Source: Helopsaltes ochotensis (lineage: Eukaryota > Chordata > Aves > Passeriformes > Locustellidae). Taken from it: a stretch of DNA of 64,000 bases. The DNA is taken from the NCBI GenBank assembly GCA_013400155.1, contig VXBM01000232.1, positions 607,100 to 671,099 of the forward strand, read 5' to 3'. Under the pieces are notes generated by a model. That model searched no databases. It saw only the letters and a program-made list of their open reading frames with translations, and was not told the origin of the DNA. A program made the translations under genes and the position numbers. Of the stretch, positions 47,976-61,856 are shown in pieces; the stretch's first letter is position 1, and each line of letters begins with the position of its first letter.

Positions 47976-50900
47976 TTTTGATCCAATTCACGTGCTCAGG
48001 AGTACTTATCATAAAATCGTGTGAGAAGTACGTTTCCTTTTAATCTTTTTTATTTTACTAATAGGTGTTAATCAACATTGAATATCACTGATATTCAGAA
48101 TACATTCAAAGATATCAGTCATCTGGCATTTGCCAGCACACAATGTGCAAGGAAGCATGCAGAGGTGCAATTGCAATTAAAGGAGAAGATTTCCGTGCAC
48201 GAGATTTATTTTATACTTTAACAGACTAAGATTTAGGCATGAGGGGAAAAAATACAATTTAATTACATATATCCACAGCCACAAAGTCAAAAGCAACCAC
48301 TGCATTAAAAGTAGACTAGTCTGAGGGAATAATAAGAGCACGTGGGAAAGGGAAGCATCCTGTCCTCCCTTAGTTTTGTGACTGCTTTCCAGAAAAAAGG
48401 GCTTCTGGAGAATAAGGTCAGTTGCAGAAAAGAGAATTGAGTAAAGAGTGTAGTGAGAAACAATACAGCAAAAGACATGGGATATCTGGAACCAAATAGG
48501 TTCATGAAGCAAAAATAGAAAGTTAGGAAAGAATGGCCTGTGCAATGCATTTGAAAAGACAATAGATATCTGGAAAGGAATAAATAAAGCAAGAAGAACA
48601 GGAGTCAGGGCATAGGATGTAAATTTTCCATCTTTTTTGTTTGTCCTTTTTTATTTTGCATGAATATACAGGAGATAAACACTGCTCAACAAGACAGCAG
48701 TCATGCAGAAAATGCAACTGCTGTAAGAATGAGCAACTCCTTGCAAAGCTTTAGAGAGAAATAAAGATGATGACAGGACAGGACACAGTATAAAAGATGT
48801 CTAGGACAAATAAACACAAGAGGTAGGAGAAATGGGTATACTTGATTGGATGAAAGGGAATAGAGACTGGGAAAAGGGATAGAAAAGAATTCAGCAGTGG
48901 CAAGGGACAGAAGAAAACCACAGAGAGAATAGAAGGATTTATGAAGGAGGGAAAGCTGCACCCTGGCAGAGCGTGGGGGAGCCATGGAAGGCACTCAGAC
49001 AAAAGCTGAAGTGTTGAGGGGCTGGAAGGGGCTGGGTGTGGTAAAGAGAAACGTAAACTGCTCAGAGTCTCTGCATGGGAGAGTGGATGGCATGAGACTG
49101 ACATGTTACAGCTAACACTCTCCCTCCTTCTACCCTCAACATTGTAGGGAAACAATTTCTTCAATGCTTCATCATTCAAAACAAATGTTCATTTTTTTCA
49201 AAACAAATGCTGTCTGGATTAAAACAATTTAAATTTACTTGAAAACATGCCAAATCTGGAACTTGTAATAAAAACTGCTCTTTAATCATGTGGATTTCAA
49301 CATCTTACATTTGTCCCTTTTTCTTTTCAATATTAGGCCTACTTTAGACAGGGCAACCCCAAAGGGGCGTGTGTTCATAGGGACAGAAAGAACTGAGTGC
49401 CTCAGAGGCAAAAAACAGCTTTGCATCAGTATTCCAGGAACAGGATTACAGCCTCACTCACAACAAATTAAAGCCCTCACTATAAAGATCCAATTTTTAA
49501 AAAGGGGAACATTGCACCACGCCCACCTGTCCTGGGAATCAAACAAAAAACACTTCAGTGTCTTCTGGGACAGACACTGTCAGGAGGAACTACAGTCATC
49601 ACGTGTCGTTCAAGTGTCCTGTTCTTCTCAAAGACTTTTGGTACACGAAGAACAACTGAAAATTAATTTCAACATGTCCTTTACATTGTTATATAACCCA
49701 CATGAAAGATTACACATTATTTTAACACATTGCTTTTGTATCCCAGAGCTTTTATATTTATAATTCTGAATATTAATAGGAAAAACCAAGTTTCTCAGCC
49801 AGTATTGTACTTTCCCATTTACTTAGGATAATGAGTTACTGCAAAAATATAATTTCATACAAAGACTTCCGAACTAATGTCCAAAGCAAATATACATCTA
49901 AATATGGAATTCTGTAATCAATGTACCTTCTTTGCTACTCATATAATCCAAACTAATTATCTATTAAAAGACAGATACTGTATTTATAAAATCCTGCTGT
50001 TGTTTTTAACTGTGTATTTACCACAATGTTCAGACATGCTGAACTCATTTGGTCATAACAGAAGTCACTGGCAAAATGAGGCCTTTAATTTCCACATCCT
50101 TTTAAGACTGAAATGAAAGACCAGCATTAATGAATTTCAGGCAGTATTGCCAACTCACAAATTATCTCAAGTCTCATGGACTTTCTCTTAAAGATGAACA
50201 TTCCAGACCCATAGAGTTACGTAAAAATATCAGTTTTCATTTTTTAAATTACTATTTTTATTCTTGTTATTGTGGAGGGAAATGCCACAACACTTTAGTA
50301 ATATTATATATCAAAAAGAATTAACTATAGTCCAGACTAAGAGAGCTGTTTCATCACATTTTGTCATATCTGCTGATGCAACTAGTATTTTCTTTAGATT
50401 GTCTGTAAAATTACAGCCTAATAACAGCCAACAGAAGAACTGGTTTTAAAGTCTGATGAGGAAAACATTTTACATTAGTCAGTTTATTCTATGTACTTTC
50501 GATCTCCTAAAACATGCACATACACACACATCATAGTCTTTTTAAAAAGCAATATTCTTGTTCTCATTATTCAGCAAGGTTACACTTGATTTTGATTTTT
50601 TTTAATCAGTTTTACTTAGAAAACAGACCATACTAATTATTCCTAGCTACGTAACAAAATAAATTGACACGATAAAGGAAGTATTCAATAACTGAAGAGT
50701 AAAAGTCATAAATCAATGCCAGATAGGCAGCTGAGTGTCACAGCTGCTTGTCCCACTCGTCCTCAGTGGGACAGGCAAGAGAACCAGAGGACAAAGGTGG
50801 GAAAACCCATAAAGCCGGTGTAACATGTAATGCAAAGCTGTGCATGCAAGCAAAGCAACGTATGGAACTCATGCACTACTTCCCACAGGCAGGTAGATGC

Positions 50901-51297
50901 CTGGCTGTTTTCAGGAGAGCAGGGCTTCATCAGGCACAAGAGTTATTTAGGAAGACAAATGCCATGACTCTGAATGTGCTCCCTTCCATTTGCAGAGGCC
51001 AAGCATGACATGAGGGTATGGATTATCCCTTTGGTGAATTTGGTCAGCTGTCCCCGCTGTGCTCCCTCCCAGCCTCTTCTCTACCCCCACCCTACCTGCA
51101 GGGTGGGAGCAGAGCGAGAAACTGGGAAAGCCCGGTTGGACAACAGCTAAAACATCAGCACATTATCAACACTGTTTTCAGTCTAACATTCACAACACAG
51201 CACCAGATAGGCTGCTACAGATAAAATTAACTCCATCCCAGCCACACCCAGTACATGACTTTATGCTGTAAAAGTAATATTCAGGGAAACACCATAC

Positions 51298-51372
51298 CTT
51301 CATTTCGATGACTGTTTGCAGAGCCTTCGTCTTAGCTGGCTCAGGCTGAAGTTGGGTTCTTCTGTGCAGTTC
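51298..51372 (-). CDS. ERC2: ERC2 internal exon (25 codons), first of four visible in transcript order
   Basis: This exon encodes 25 residues, ELHRRTQLQPEPAKTKALQ followed by TVIEMK, part of the central coiled-coil scaffold of ERC2/CAST. ERC2 is a presynaptic active-zone protein that in the known family binds RIM, liprin-alpha, Bassoon and Piccolo. On the minus strand a pyrimidine-rich acceptor ending in CCACAG precedes GAA, and AAG is followed by the donor GTATGG. The length is 75 nt with both boundaries in phase 0. The next visible exon continues with DTKIASLERN, which is the contiguous order in the ERC family. The Arg-Arg and Pro-Glu-Pro stretch is a less regular, probably hinge-like part of the coil. 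The preceding exon was not found in the remaining 12.6 kb and must lie beyond the window. Assignment to the ERC family is from recalled sequence and is strong. The choice of ERC2 over ERC1 rests mainly on the later exons. Confidence 0.93.
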
Positions 51373-53473
51373 CTGTGGAGGGACACGATAGAAATAAGCC
51401 TGACGACTCATCTTTCCATTATTTTAACCACTCACATGAACTAATTGCAATAAAATAAAAGTCTGATGACAAGAAGCAGGTAACTCCAAGTGCTACAGGT
51501 GCTTCCCTGGCTGTAACCCCTCTGCCATCACTGCACTCCCTATCTTATGTTACAGTCAACTCTGACAGCACATGCGCTATTTCTGAAACCCCTTATCAAT
51601 AATTAACGTCAAGCGTGACAACCCAGCAAGGAATTTCTTAGTCCAGATCCAATGCTGCTGTTGCTGCTTGAACACCAAAATTTTATTCAATTGTGTTACT
51701 AATTCAAACACTGGTAAGAGTTAAATCTTTTACTGCAGTTTCTTCCTAATTTTTCCTCTAATGTCTGAAATAAGCAATTTAAACACATTATATTCAAATT
51801 TGACATTTTAAGGATAATAATTATGTAGTGGGCTGACACAGCACGCGCTACAGTAGCATTTACATTTCAGATACTGTTTTTTATGCATCTTAATCCACAG
51901 GCAAAAGAAAAATGGATTGCATTAGTTAAGACAAAGTTAACAGCACCAATACATACTGGTCTTTATAAAAACAGTAATTTAAAAAAAACCTACAAGATTA
52001 TGAAGACAGCAGAACTCAGTTTCATGAAACCAGAGTTGTGTCTTAGTATGATATAGCCCAGTAAAAACTCACATAACCACCTGGAAAAAATGTAGTAGAG
52101 GTGTGACAAAACACTTTCATTTGAGAATTTGGTGATGCTTATTCCCTTCCAATAAACCATCTGAGACATTTATTAATAAAAAAACCTGAAACAGAACAGA
52201 TACAGTCCCATTTCTACTCCATTGGAATCCTGCTCTAAAGGACAGGAGTGCCATCCTTGATGTCTTTATGTCCCAGTTCTTTCTACTGCAGTGCTCCACA
52301 CAGACTCCTGAAATAACCTTATAGCCATGAAGAAGACATTTATGCTTGAGGCCAAGGAGCCAAGGTGATTCACCTAGGTCGTGCCTACCTTACAACCCAC
52401 AAGTTTAAAAGTCATAATTTTATGTATCACAAACTATCAAGCAGTTTCTTCTTCTGTGTAGCAACAAACATATTGCTTATCCATGACAGTGAAAAACAAT
52501 TGTTCTGAAAGACTAAGTAGTAGGAGTGAATTAATGTATGTTATTAAACTAAAGTCTACTACTAATAAACATCTTTATAAAATAGATCTAAAAAATGTGA
52601 AGCCAGACTTATTAAAATAACTGAAAGAGACACATTAGTATACCTAATGTTAAGTCTGAATGTTTTTTTATTAAATATATTGCAGGTACATATACATATA
52701 TTTAAACTACCACTAACAGATAACAGTGAACTTGTAATTTTGCTTTTATGCATTTTTCAAATGCTTTGGCATTTATGAAATTCTTTCTGCATTTATGAAG
52801 TCATATCTCTGATTAGACCTTTTTCCTTGTTTTTTTTTTTTTAATTTAAATGTAACTCTCCATATTATAAAAAGAAAGGTCTCTGCAAATCACCTGTGCA
52901 AGGAATCTCTCAATCACCACCAGCTGTTTGTCTTAGATGAAAATAAGTACCTTCACTGCACAAATGTTTTAAAAAGTAAGAGTATGTAATGAATTTGTCA
53001 TACAGTTACACAAAAGAATAGTTGGCCAGTCATACCACTATCAGATCAGCAAAAATTACAGCTAATTCTAAGACCAGACTTTGCTCCCCAAGGCCATATA
53101 AACTGAGCTGGAATATAAACAGGATTCCACACACTGCCCAGGGAGACAAACCAGAGTTTCCACCCCCTTAGCCAAAGATGTATAGACTGCCAAAGATGCG
53201 TATTCCAAGATGTCTATCATAGCATGAAGCCTTGCCTCGTAATGCTTTTCCTGTTTGCTTTATGAATCAATCTGACGCTGGCTGACTTAAAAGCTTTTCT
53301 TCTCTATCCCTGATGGTAAAATGAAGCAGACTTTAGGATTCTGGAGAAGATCAGAAAATGACTCCCACTTTATTATTTTGTGTAGGTTTTCTTCCAGTCA
53401 CATTCAAATGTTTAGAGACTCCCACAAGGCTCAGTTCTTGAATTTATATTGTTCTATGTACATGCTTTTTCAT

Positions 53474-53529
53474 TTGGGGTACCTGATTCAGGGATATCCT
53501 TTTGGGGTACTAATTCAAGGATATATGTT
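53474..53529. repeat. Imperfect 28-bp tandem duplication
   Basis: TTGGGGTACCTGATTCAGGG at 53474 is repeated as TTGGGGTACTAATTCAAGG at 53502, a period of 28 bases with a few differences. It is a small local duplication with no gene evidence. Confidence 0.8.
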
Positions 53530-56500
53530 ATATGCATGATATCTTACCCTAATTGTTTCACTGTCTGAGGTCATCTGGAGGCTTTCAAATTTGCCTGAAC
53601 CAAGACACATTAATATAAGCAAGAGATATTCTAGAGACTTCAGAAAGGCGTCATAGCCTAAGGAAACCAGATTTTTATCCATTACATCATTTCTGGAATG
53701 ATGTGTATTTCTTGTTTTCAATTTCTTTTCATAAAAAGCCCAGGGAGACAAATAAGAAAATGGGGGGTGGAGGGGAATCAAAAACTTACCAGGGACAGTT
53801 TCTTTTAACCTAAACTGTATTGAAGGGAACTCTTGATTCTTATATTCACGAAAAAACTATTGTGTCATCATCTCTGCAACAATCAAAACCTATACTAAAA
53901 ATCTGTCAGAGATGCAATCATTTATAAAATTAGATTTTCTTTATATCCCTCTATATGACACCTGCAAATAGTAGCAATTCTGAGTAACCACTTTGCACAT
54001 GCAAATTAATTATAATGCTGTGTAACCAAATGCCCACACCTCGTATTCCCTGACAATGCTTAATTGTCAAGGCAATTAACGCATCCACACAAAACTGGCA
54101 GGTAATCAGATCATCTTCACATTAAATTTACTTTAATAGTCTTTCCTTTTAGACTAAAATGAGCCTCAATCCAAACTTGGCTATTGCTTTCTCCTTCCAC
54201 AATATTAGATTAGCATCTTGTTTTGGCCTCAGAAGTAACTTTAGCACACAATCTTACCACTAACTTAAACACAAAAAAAAAAAAATCCAAAGAGGAGACA
54301 GATCATACTTACAATCTTAATATACTGGTGGAAGAGGAATTCTACCCTTCTGTTCATAAATTGATAAGAAAATGTTGCAAGGTTTTGTTATTATTCACTG
54401 GTGCTGAAAATCCCCACTACGTAGCATAACCTGAACCTAATACTAATTACCCAAATAAAACTGTGGGTTTATCCCAGCTTTATTAAAAGACACTTCATCC
54501 CTTGGCTGCAGGAAAGTCAGGGTACTACAAACTGATCCTTTACTCTGTTTCTGAAGAATTTTATTAAGGTACCCAAGACATCAGTGACTGTGTTGTTCTC
54601 ATTTGATACCAACACTGTCAATAATGTAGTTCAAGGTTTTACCTTTATTTACACAAAACTGCCTAAAATAATGACACAAAATGCTAGAAGGGAAATGTTC
54701 AGAAAAATAGGCAATTTAGAAATGGTGTGAAACAGTGAGTGTCTGCACTGGAAGAAGAAAGAAAAATTCTTAAAGAGGGCAGTATAAAAACTGGCATGAG
54801 AAACCATTACGTCAGTAAATGCAGCTTTTTGCCTTCTTATACAGAATGTACAAAAATCACAGCAGGCAATACTGTAGGAGCTGCTAGTTCTCTCAAACAC
54901 CTCAAGGCACACTGGAAATGAAAGTCTTGGTAGCTCTACAGAATCAGCTTGTCTGAACTTTAAAATCTAGATCAGCAGTATTTTAATATTTCGATCAAAC
55001 ATTTAAGTAAAAGCACCTCACTTACCTAAAGTGCCTAAACAATAATTTTTCTTTAGCCAAAAATACCATTAGAAACAATGATCAAATTCAATTTAACCAG
55101 AATACTAGAAAAATGTAACACACAGGAATTAATTCTTAACATACAGACTTATATGCTGTTTTCTAGCTCTTCACATCTACCCCCAGCCAAAATAGTCTCA
55201 CAGTAATTTAAATGAAAGTAGATTTGCAAAATCTTGATCAAACTCTTTGCCTTTCTGGAAACCATAAACTGACAACACAAAATTCCCATGTCTGTCTCCA
55301 GTGTGTAGGAATAATAAGCCCTGTTATTGGAAAGGAGTCTAAAAATCATGTTACCATGAATTTTCTTTTTAAATTTTATCATTATAGGTATTTGAAGTCT
55401 GGGAGAACCTGTTAAAGAAATTTTGTCAAATTCCAACAAATTTTAGAGCTTGAAGAAATGAATATATGCATATACAGAATGAAATGAAAAATTAGAGGAA
55501 ATATGAAGAGCTGATAGCTACAGAAGTTCTCCAGAGATTTTCTTTGTAAATCAGGTGTATTTAAATTTGTTAAGTTCTCAGAGTTAAGCAAAATACTCAG
55601 ATGCATGCCTAATTCTCTGTCCATCTGTCATTTTAAATAAAAAGACATTTTGATGAATATGAAAGAAATTGCATTAATCAGGGACCACCACCAAACTATA
55701 AAACAAAGATCAATAGTCCATCACAATGGACAAGTCCAGCAATAATCTCTATGGCCTCAGTACTACTCTTGAACAATGAGAGTTTAACACCATCCCTGGC
55801 CTACATCAAAAAACTTGGAGATGTACACAAGAGTGTGAGGGAGAAAAGAGTTTTTACACCAGGTGAAAACCACTATATTGAATAAAGTATTTCCTTGCAA
55901 TGATCAGACTTCCATTTATTCCTGAGCTCATGCCTGTGAGAGGGGTTTATGAAGTTTTACTAACATACCTAAAGACAGACTATGAGGAAAAACAATCTAA
56001 GCATTAAGAAACTCAGCTTTTCTTTGACCTGTATGTCAAAAACACCTTAAGCAACCATGAGCCTTGTCATACTGCAAGTTTGTCCTCTGGCAAGAGACCA
56101 CATACAAAAAGTTTCAAGTGAAAATGCGATTTGTATATGGAGCTTGAAATGCATGTGGGAGAATTTAGTTTGTAATTGAAAGCACACTGAAAAGAGCTAC
56201 TGAAACTCCACTTTTACCAGAATTCTTGAAAATTTATTTCTTTTCTTTGTAGAAGGAATAAAACTTCTAGGGGATCATTTCTGTATTGCACAGTATCATT
56301 AATCTCTTTTCCTCATACCAAAATTACTTCCCCAAATTTAGGAAAAGGGAAGAGCTATCGCTTCACACATACTTTCAGAAAAAGGAATCTTGATGATAAA
56401 CATTTTTCACCCTTTTCACCATTTTCTTTGAGAATGCATACCAAACGCTTGAGTGTCTTCAGTAGAGGAAGGCTATATATTTATTTTCAGGAGTAGTCAA

Positions 56501-58254
56501 TTAGAATCAGGAAACAGATGTTCCAACTGCTGCTTACACTGCTGCAAAGCAAACATACTCTAGAAACATCTTTGCTAAAAAACTTAGTCTTTTCAGTGCA
56601 TATAAAGCTTTAAAATTGCATGGAAGAATATGTTGTTCTTTTTAAAGATAAATGTTTAAATGGTCATTTATTAGCAACTCAGGTGCACTAAAAAGAGCCA
56701 CTTAATTTGCAGTAGGACACATAAATGAAACTGTTGGGAGTTATAAACCAGGATTTTTAGCTACTTGGTTTTGGGTGTGGGGATCTTTCTTTACAAGATT
56801 ATCTTTTATTAAAATTACATCTTCAAATTCTTAAAATGCAAAATCCTTATTGTAACAAATGCTTTGTGTAATCCATAGTGTTTTAAAAAATCCTTATCAA
56901 ACAAATCCATTCTTTTAAAGACTTATTTCTACAACTTGCCTCCAATTTAGAAGCCTGAGCACACAAAACTTTTTAATAAGGCTGAAAAAGAAAGCAATAT
57001 CCTTTTAGTTTTAGAATAAGTGCAAGACTAACCCTGGAGTAATAATGGAATTCCACCTTAGGGTGTAACTAAGAAGAGACTTCCCTTGCTCCTACCATCA
57101 AAAGCATACAGGCAAGGCTTAAAAGTGTAGTCACAGCAAAGATTACCAAAAACAATCCCAAGATCCAGAACACACAGTAGAGATGCTGCCATGTGCCAAC
57201 TCCACTCTTCATAAATAATAAAAAACCAAAACCATATAAGCATGGACAGTACTGTGAGATAGGATGTTACCAGCAGCACCAACACATAGTGCTTGTGCTA
57301 TTTCTATAGGCTTGTTCATCTAAATAGAGGAAAGCAGTTTTCCAGTAGTTCTTCCCATACTCATACAGCTAACCTCCTGATAGTTTCCTTAAACAAGCTG
57401 AAACCTAAGAGTTCTGTCCTAAAAAAACAAAAAGACAAAGGGGGATATCCTGTTTGGTGCTCTCCCCACCTTCCAACCTATGCACACATCCAGCAATACT
57501 TGTTTAATTTCTGCTCTGCACCGGTGCTCCTCTTCAGCCTGATAGCAGAGACAAAAACAATTTAAATTACTAAATTAAGAACGTAGTTCACAAACGGAAA
57601 CAAAATAGCCTTGCCAAAACCAGAGTCACACTCCACAAGGTGAAGCCAGAAGTACTACATATTTCACACACTTGCCACACAGAGCTCTTAAGGTTACTGA
57701 AGAATGTGATAGCTGGTGTTAACAATGCACAGAACTTCAAACATGCTGTTCATTTCTTTTGGTGGAAATCCTTCAATAAACTTTACATTGATAAAACATC
57801 AATCACTGTAAACAGCCTGAGCCACTATAGGATAGTGCTAGCCCATGCCCATGGTGCAGTAATACTTCAAATTAATTAGCACGGGACTTTCTAGCTTTGA
57901 AAAGCATAGTTGTATGTACTAATGTCCACACTTATTAATGGATATACTGTTTTGTTATTACCTTTTCTAACATACATTTTCATGGCTCTTTTCCCTTCAA
58001 GTGGACTTAGTGAAATCACTAGCTAAAATAACTTACAGGTTTGATTTTGAGTTCCCTAATTGTCAAGGAAGTGCTTTTCTAAATATGGGGTTTACTTACA
58101 TGCATTTAAAATTACTGCTGTCTTAGGCTCTTTACTATTTAAACTTAATCAGCAAATCCAGCAAACATCAGAGTTAATAAGACTTCAAATGTATGAGTTC
58201 ATTGGCTCTGTGGTATAGCAAGTTTTTTAAATATGCAAATAAAGTTTTGTGACA

Positions 58255-58560
58255 GTATTTGTGGCGTCCGCCAGGGGCCCACATTGAGACTAATACTATC
58301 CAATACCTCAATTAGTGGGATTGAGGGCAGCCTGCAGACGACACCAGGCTGAGCAATGCTGTTGGTATTACTGAGGGAAGGGATGGGCGAGAGGGACAGT
58401 GACAGGCTGCAGGAATGTGCTCCTGGGAACCTTCAAGGACAAGGTCCTGCACATGGCTGGGGGCAATGCCCAGTATCAGAACAGGCTGGGTGACAAACGA
58501 GTGCATTGAGAGCAGTGCTACACAAAAGGAGTTGGAGATACTCGTAGATGAAGAATTAGG
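58255..58560 (+). mobile_element. CR1 LINE fragment, truncated at both ends
   Basis: This matches the C-terminal reverse-transcriptase region of CR1 on the + strand: GTGGCGTCCGCCAGGGGCCC, GAGGGCAGCCTGCAGACGAC, AAGGTCCTGCACATGGCTGG, and CAGGCTGGGTGACAAACGAG. It stops near 58560 before any 3' tail. No 3' end is present, so a later deletion must have removed it. Confidence 0.85.
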
Positions 58561-61500
58561 TATTATTTTGTAACAAAGATTACTGTTATCATATCATCAT
58601 GCAACAGAACGTCAAAGCTCTCAGTTAACAAAATTATATCCCCTAGACATTCAGGGAAATGTTATCTCTACATTCCCAAATGTTCTATATAGCTGCTGAA
58701 TTATGCAAATGTCTGGCAGAGAGGGACATGAGAGCAGTAACCTAAAGAGGTAAGACACAGATAATTTTTCACACAATTTAAGTGATGGGCGTGCTTTGGC
58801 AGGTGGGCATTTTTGTTTGTTTAAAAAAAAAAAAACAACTTGTAAATAGCCTGCTTTTTTAACCTAAAGCTAAAATTTTATGCTTGTCAAAAGAACTCCC
58901 CACACGACAATCTCACTAAAAAAAGAAAGGAAGAAATTAGTTTGCATTGACTTTAATGCAATTTTTTAAAAAAAATTCCTATTTTTGCATCTGCCGGAAA
59001 CTGAATTTAAGGTACCTACGAATTCAATGCAGCTCTGTCTATCAGAGAAGATTTGCCAAACAAGTCAGTCTTTATCAAGACAGAAGAGGTAGGGGGTAAT
59101 GTCTAAACATTTGAGAATGCAGAACACTTATTTCACTCTGAAATTACAGGAACATATTAAAATCAGAAAAATAAAGTTGATTGTAAATGAGAATATTGGA
59201 GTGAAGCAAACAACACCAATGTCCTCTACAACAGCCTTGCTGCACAGACTGTGTTACACCACAATTACAGAAAACAACTGTTCAAGTCACACAGGAAACA
59301 ACCTGCACAGGTATTTAATTGAATATTTATCATTCTATGAAGTTTGCCAAGAGTCTGTTAAAGTGAAGCTCATACATGAGCTCACAATAATTTAAAAAAA
59401 AAATAAAAAGGAATAAAATACACTTAGCACCTGCTCCAGTTCTTTTTCAGTGCCTGGGAAACTAAGCGTTGCTTAGTAACTCAAATCCATCTGTTCAAAT
59501 TTCCTCTTCCAGTCTTCCACTTTTATCAGAACAGAAAAACCCACCCCTGAACTGAAAATATGATCATAGAAAAAACAAAAAAAACCCAAACACACCCCCC
59601 CTCAAAAAAAGTCCACATATTTTATCACTGCATGAAAGATACAACAGATCCTTCTGTGTTTTTAAATTATGGCAGAGTGAAAAATGTCTGATGTCATCTC
59701 TTAAAAACAACAATTCCTATCACAGATAATGTTTTTTAACAATGGGAAAAGAAATTCTTTATTTTATTCCCTTTCCTTACCTCAGGGCAATGCAAGGAGC
59801 AAAAGACACACAGTCCTCACACAGTTCAGACTTCATCTTTCCTGTAGCTATATGCTGACATGAATACCTAGAGACCAGGGGCTGAGGGACAGTTTAAAAG
59901 CTACTTCCCTGTGCATCAGTACCCAAAATAAATGCTTAACGCACAGATACTATGAATATATCCAAATGCTTAGTTTTCTCCAGAGATGTAAATCAAAAGA
60001 ATTTTGACCAAAATTACTGCTGTATGTTGTGATTAAAAAGACACCCTAAAAGAGAATTTTTGAAAATTTGCAAATCCATGTAGTGATGTTTGCATAGGTT
60101 AAGACTGGAAAACTGGCAAATGGAGAAAAACTGCATTTTACACAGGATACTAAATTCTGAACAGAAGACACCATGCTACAAACAAAAGTGGCAGCAATAA
60201 CAAACCACCCTTATGTTTTCCATGTTTTACTTTTTTTTTTTAGGCACTAAACTTACCTCAGTATAGGTATGGGATTTGGTTTATTTTGATAACCTTTAGT
60301 GTCACTATTGCAGAAGGCCTATTGCTGAATACAGCAGGCATAGTTTCAACAAATATAAGTGCCTTAATATACTAAGAAAAAAAATTACATGCTATATATT
60401 ATCTGATTTCTATATCTTTTCAGACTCAAAAACTTGGAGTTACTGCTATTATAAACATCTTTTGTCATATTTGTTTCAAAAGGGCGGCAGAGTCAGCTCA
60501 AGGCTTTTTAGAGTAATATTTTGTATCAGGGGAACTTTATGAACAAGAAGGTTTAATGTTTTCCTCTTTTACCCACACTCTCCTTCAGAAGAACATATTG
60601 TCTATTTTATGTGGAAAATAGGAAAATATAATGATCATGACCACCCCAGAGGTACTGCAGAGACCTCAATTTATACCTAAGAAGGAGCTTTCTCTTCTTT
60701 ACCATTTCTCCTTTCTCTTGTACATTGAAATTAGAGCATAATTTACTCAGTCTAAGGCAAGTATGGGATGCATAGACAAGATGCCATCAACTCTTTCAAG
60801 CTCTGGTTCATACACTGAAAAATATGTAAAAGCAGAGGCGCTACAGCAACCGAAAGTTTCAACTTAAGTATTTTTGAACTTCCAGAATAAAAAAAGTCTA
60901 TACATAAATTCTTTTCCTCCCCTTGCAGGATTTGCACATATTGATCAGCATTATTAAATAGACATCTACGTGGACAACTTTATGTACCTGTATACACTTC
61001 ATACAACGTTAAGTATAGATATCACAATACCAGGTGCTATTCCACAAAATGAGCATTTGTAATCATCAAAGTGGCAAACTTCCCAGTGTACACAGGAAAT
61101 CAGAACAATTTATTCAGCCCGCAGCCTCTTCCTTTCTGCTTACTGGACAGTTATGCCAGGCTGCACACCACTGACATTTTCATGAAAAACTTGCAACTCA
61201 TCACTAATCATAAGACCAAATGCATATCCATTTTATTTGTAAAAATACAGATATTTCCCATCCATAAACAGACACATCCTGTCACTAAGTCATTCCAACA
61301 GCATTTTGATCATCCATTAAATCTACTTCTCGTTTTAAGGTGAGAAGAAAGGTCAGAACATATACTCAGGGTTTCAAGCACAGCTACCTCATCCACCCAG
61401 TCTAATGATTGCACAACACCAGCAGTCCCACTCAAGAACAATTTCTTCATCAGGGCAGTGAAAGATCACTCATGGGACACCTTATGTGCCAGAAGTAATC

Positions 61501-61644
61501 AGGATCCACAGTTTTAGGAATCCACAGTGCCTCCTCCCAGGATCAGGAAAGCACATGCAAGTGCTCCCCTTCAGCTGAGCAGCCTTGAGCAGCACAGGAT
61601 ACACTGCACTGCTCCCCAGGGGAGTATTAATGGCAAGATGTCAG

Positions 61645-61856
61645 TGTTGAGCACTGAAAGAACAGACTGACACGTCGCTGAGAGTGATCTAACAAGAGTG
61701 TGTCCTTTATTCTGACTTCATTATATAGTTTTTTCATCCCGACCATCAATTGGAGGAGAGTGTTGCCACCCCTCCAACTACACTGGCCAAACCAACAGTC
61801 CATCAACTGCTCTTTCCCCCAAGGAAATATGTCAACATCTCCACTTCTTCAAAACA
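61645..61856 (-). mobile_element. ERVK-like LTR or LTR fragment, minus strand
   Basis: On the minus strand this shows TGTTTTGAAGAAGTGGAG, a GGAGGGGTGGCAACACTCTC segment, the TATA-like CTATATAATG, then AGAATAAAGGACACACTC, and ends TGCTCAACA. This layout (short TATA-to-AATAAA distance, ACACTCTTG in the R region) matches avian ERVK LTRs as I remember them. No target duplication was found at these ends, so the left part may be truncated or the right boundary may lie further out. No retroviral genes flank it. Confidence 0.65.

Larger units (their letters stand above)
43037..51297 (-). other. ERC2: ERC2 intron, complete, about 8.3 kb
   Basis: This intron lies between exons 51298-51372 and 42881-43036, with donor GTATGG and acceptor ACTTAG. 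It contains the mitochondrial insertion starting about 300 bp from the exon, a 12-bp inverted repeat at 46535-46564, CR1 fragments at about 46752-46832 and 47430-47975, and a purine-rich tract at about 48340-49080. Nothing nameable was seen at 44040-46500 or 49100-51297. Confidence 0.9.

Noticed and set aside
48751..49179. 142-codon minus-strand frame rich in Leu, Ser, Pro and Phe
   Set aside because: It reflects the pyrimidine bias of this strand; no domain or splice evidence.
49290..49763. 157-codon open frame on the + strand
   Set aside because: It shows no recognisable domain, has mixed low-information composition, lies inside an ERC2 intron, and has no splice or promoter context.
14144..51372. 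Assignment of the four exons to ERC1
   Set aside because: Residues that differ between the paralogues as I recall them (LTEEKGTLAGEIRDM, NTEDREEEIKQIEV, NQNSDCKQ) favour ERC2.
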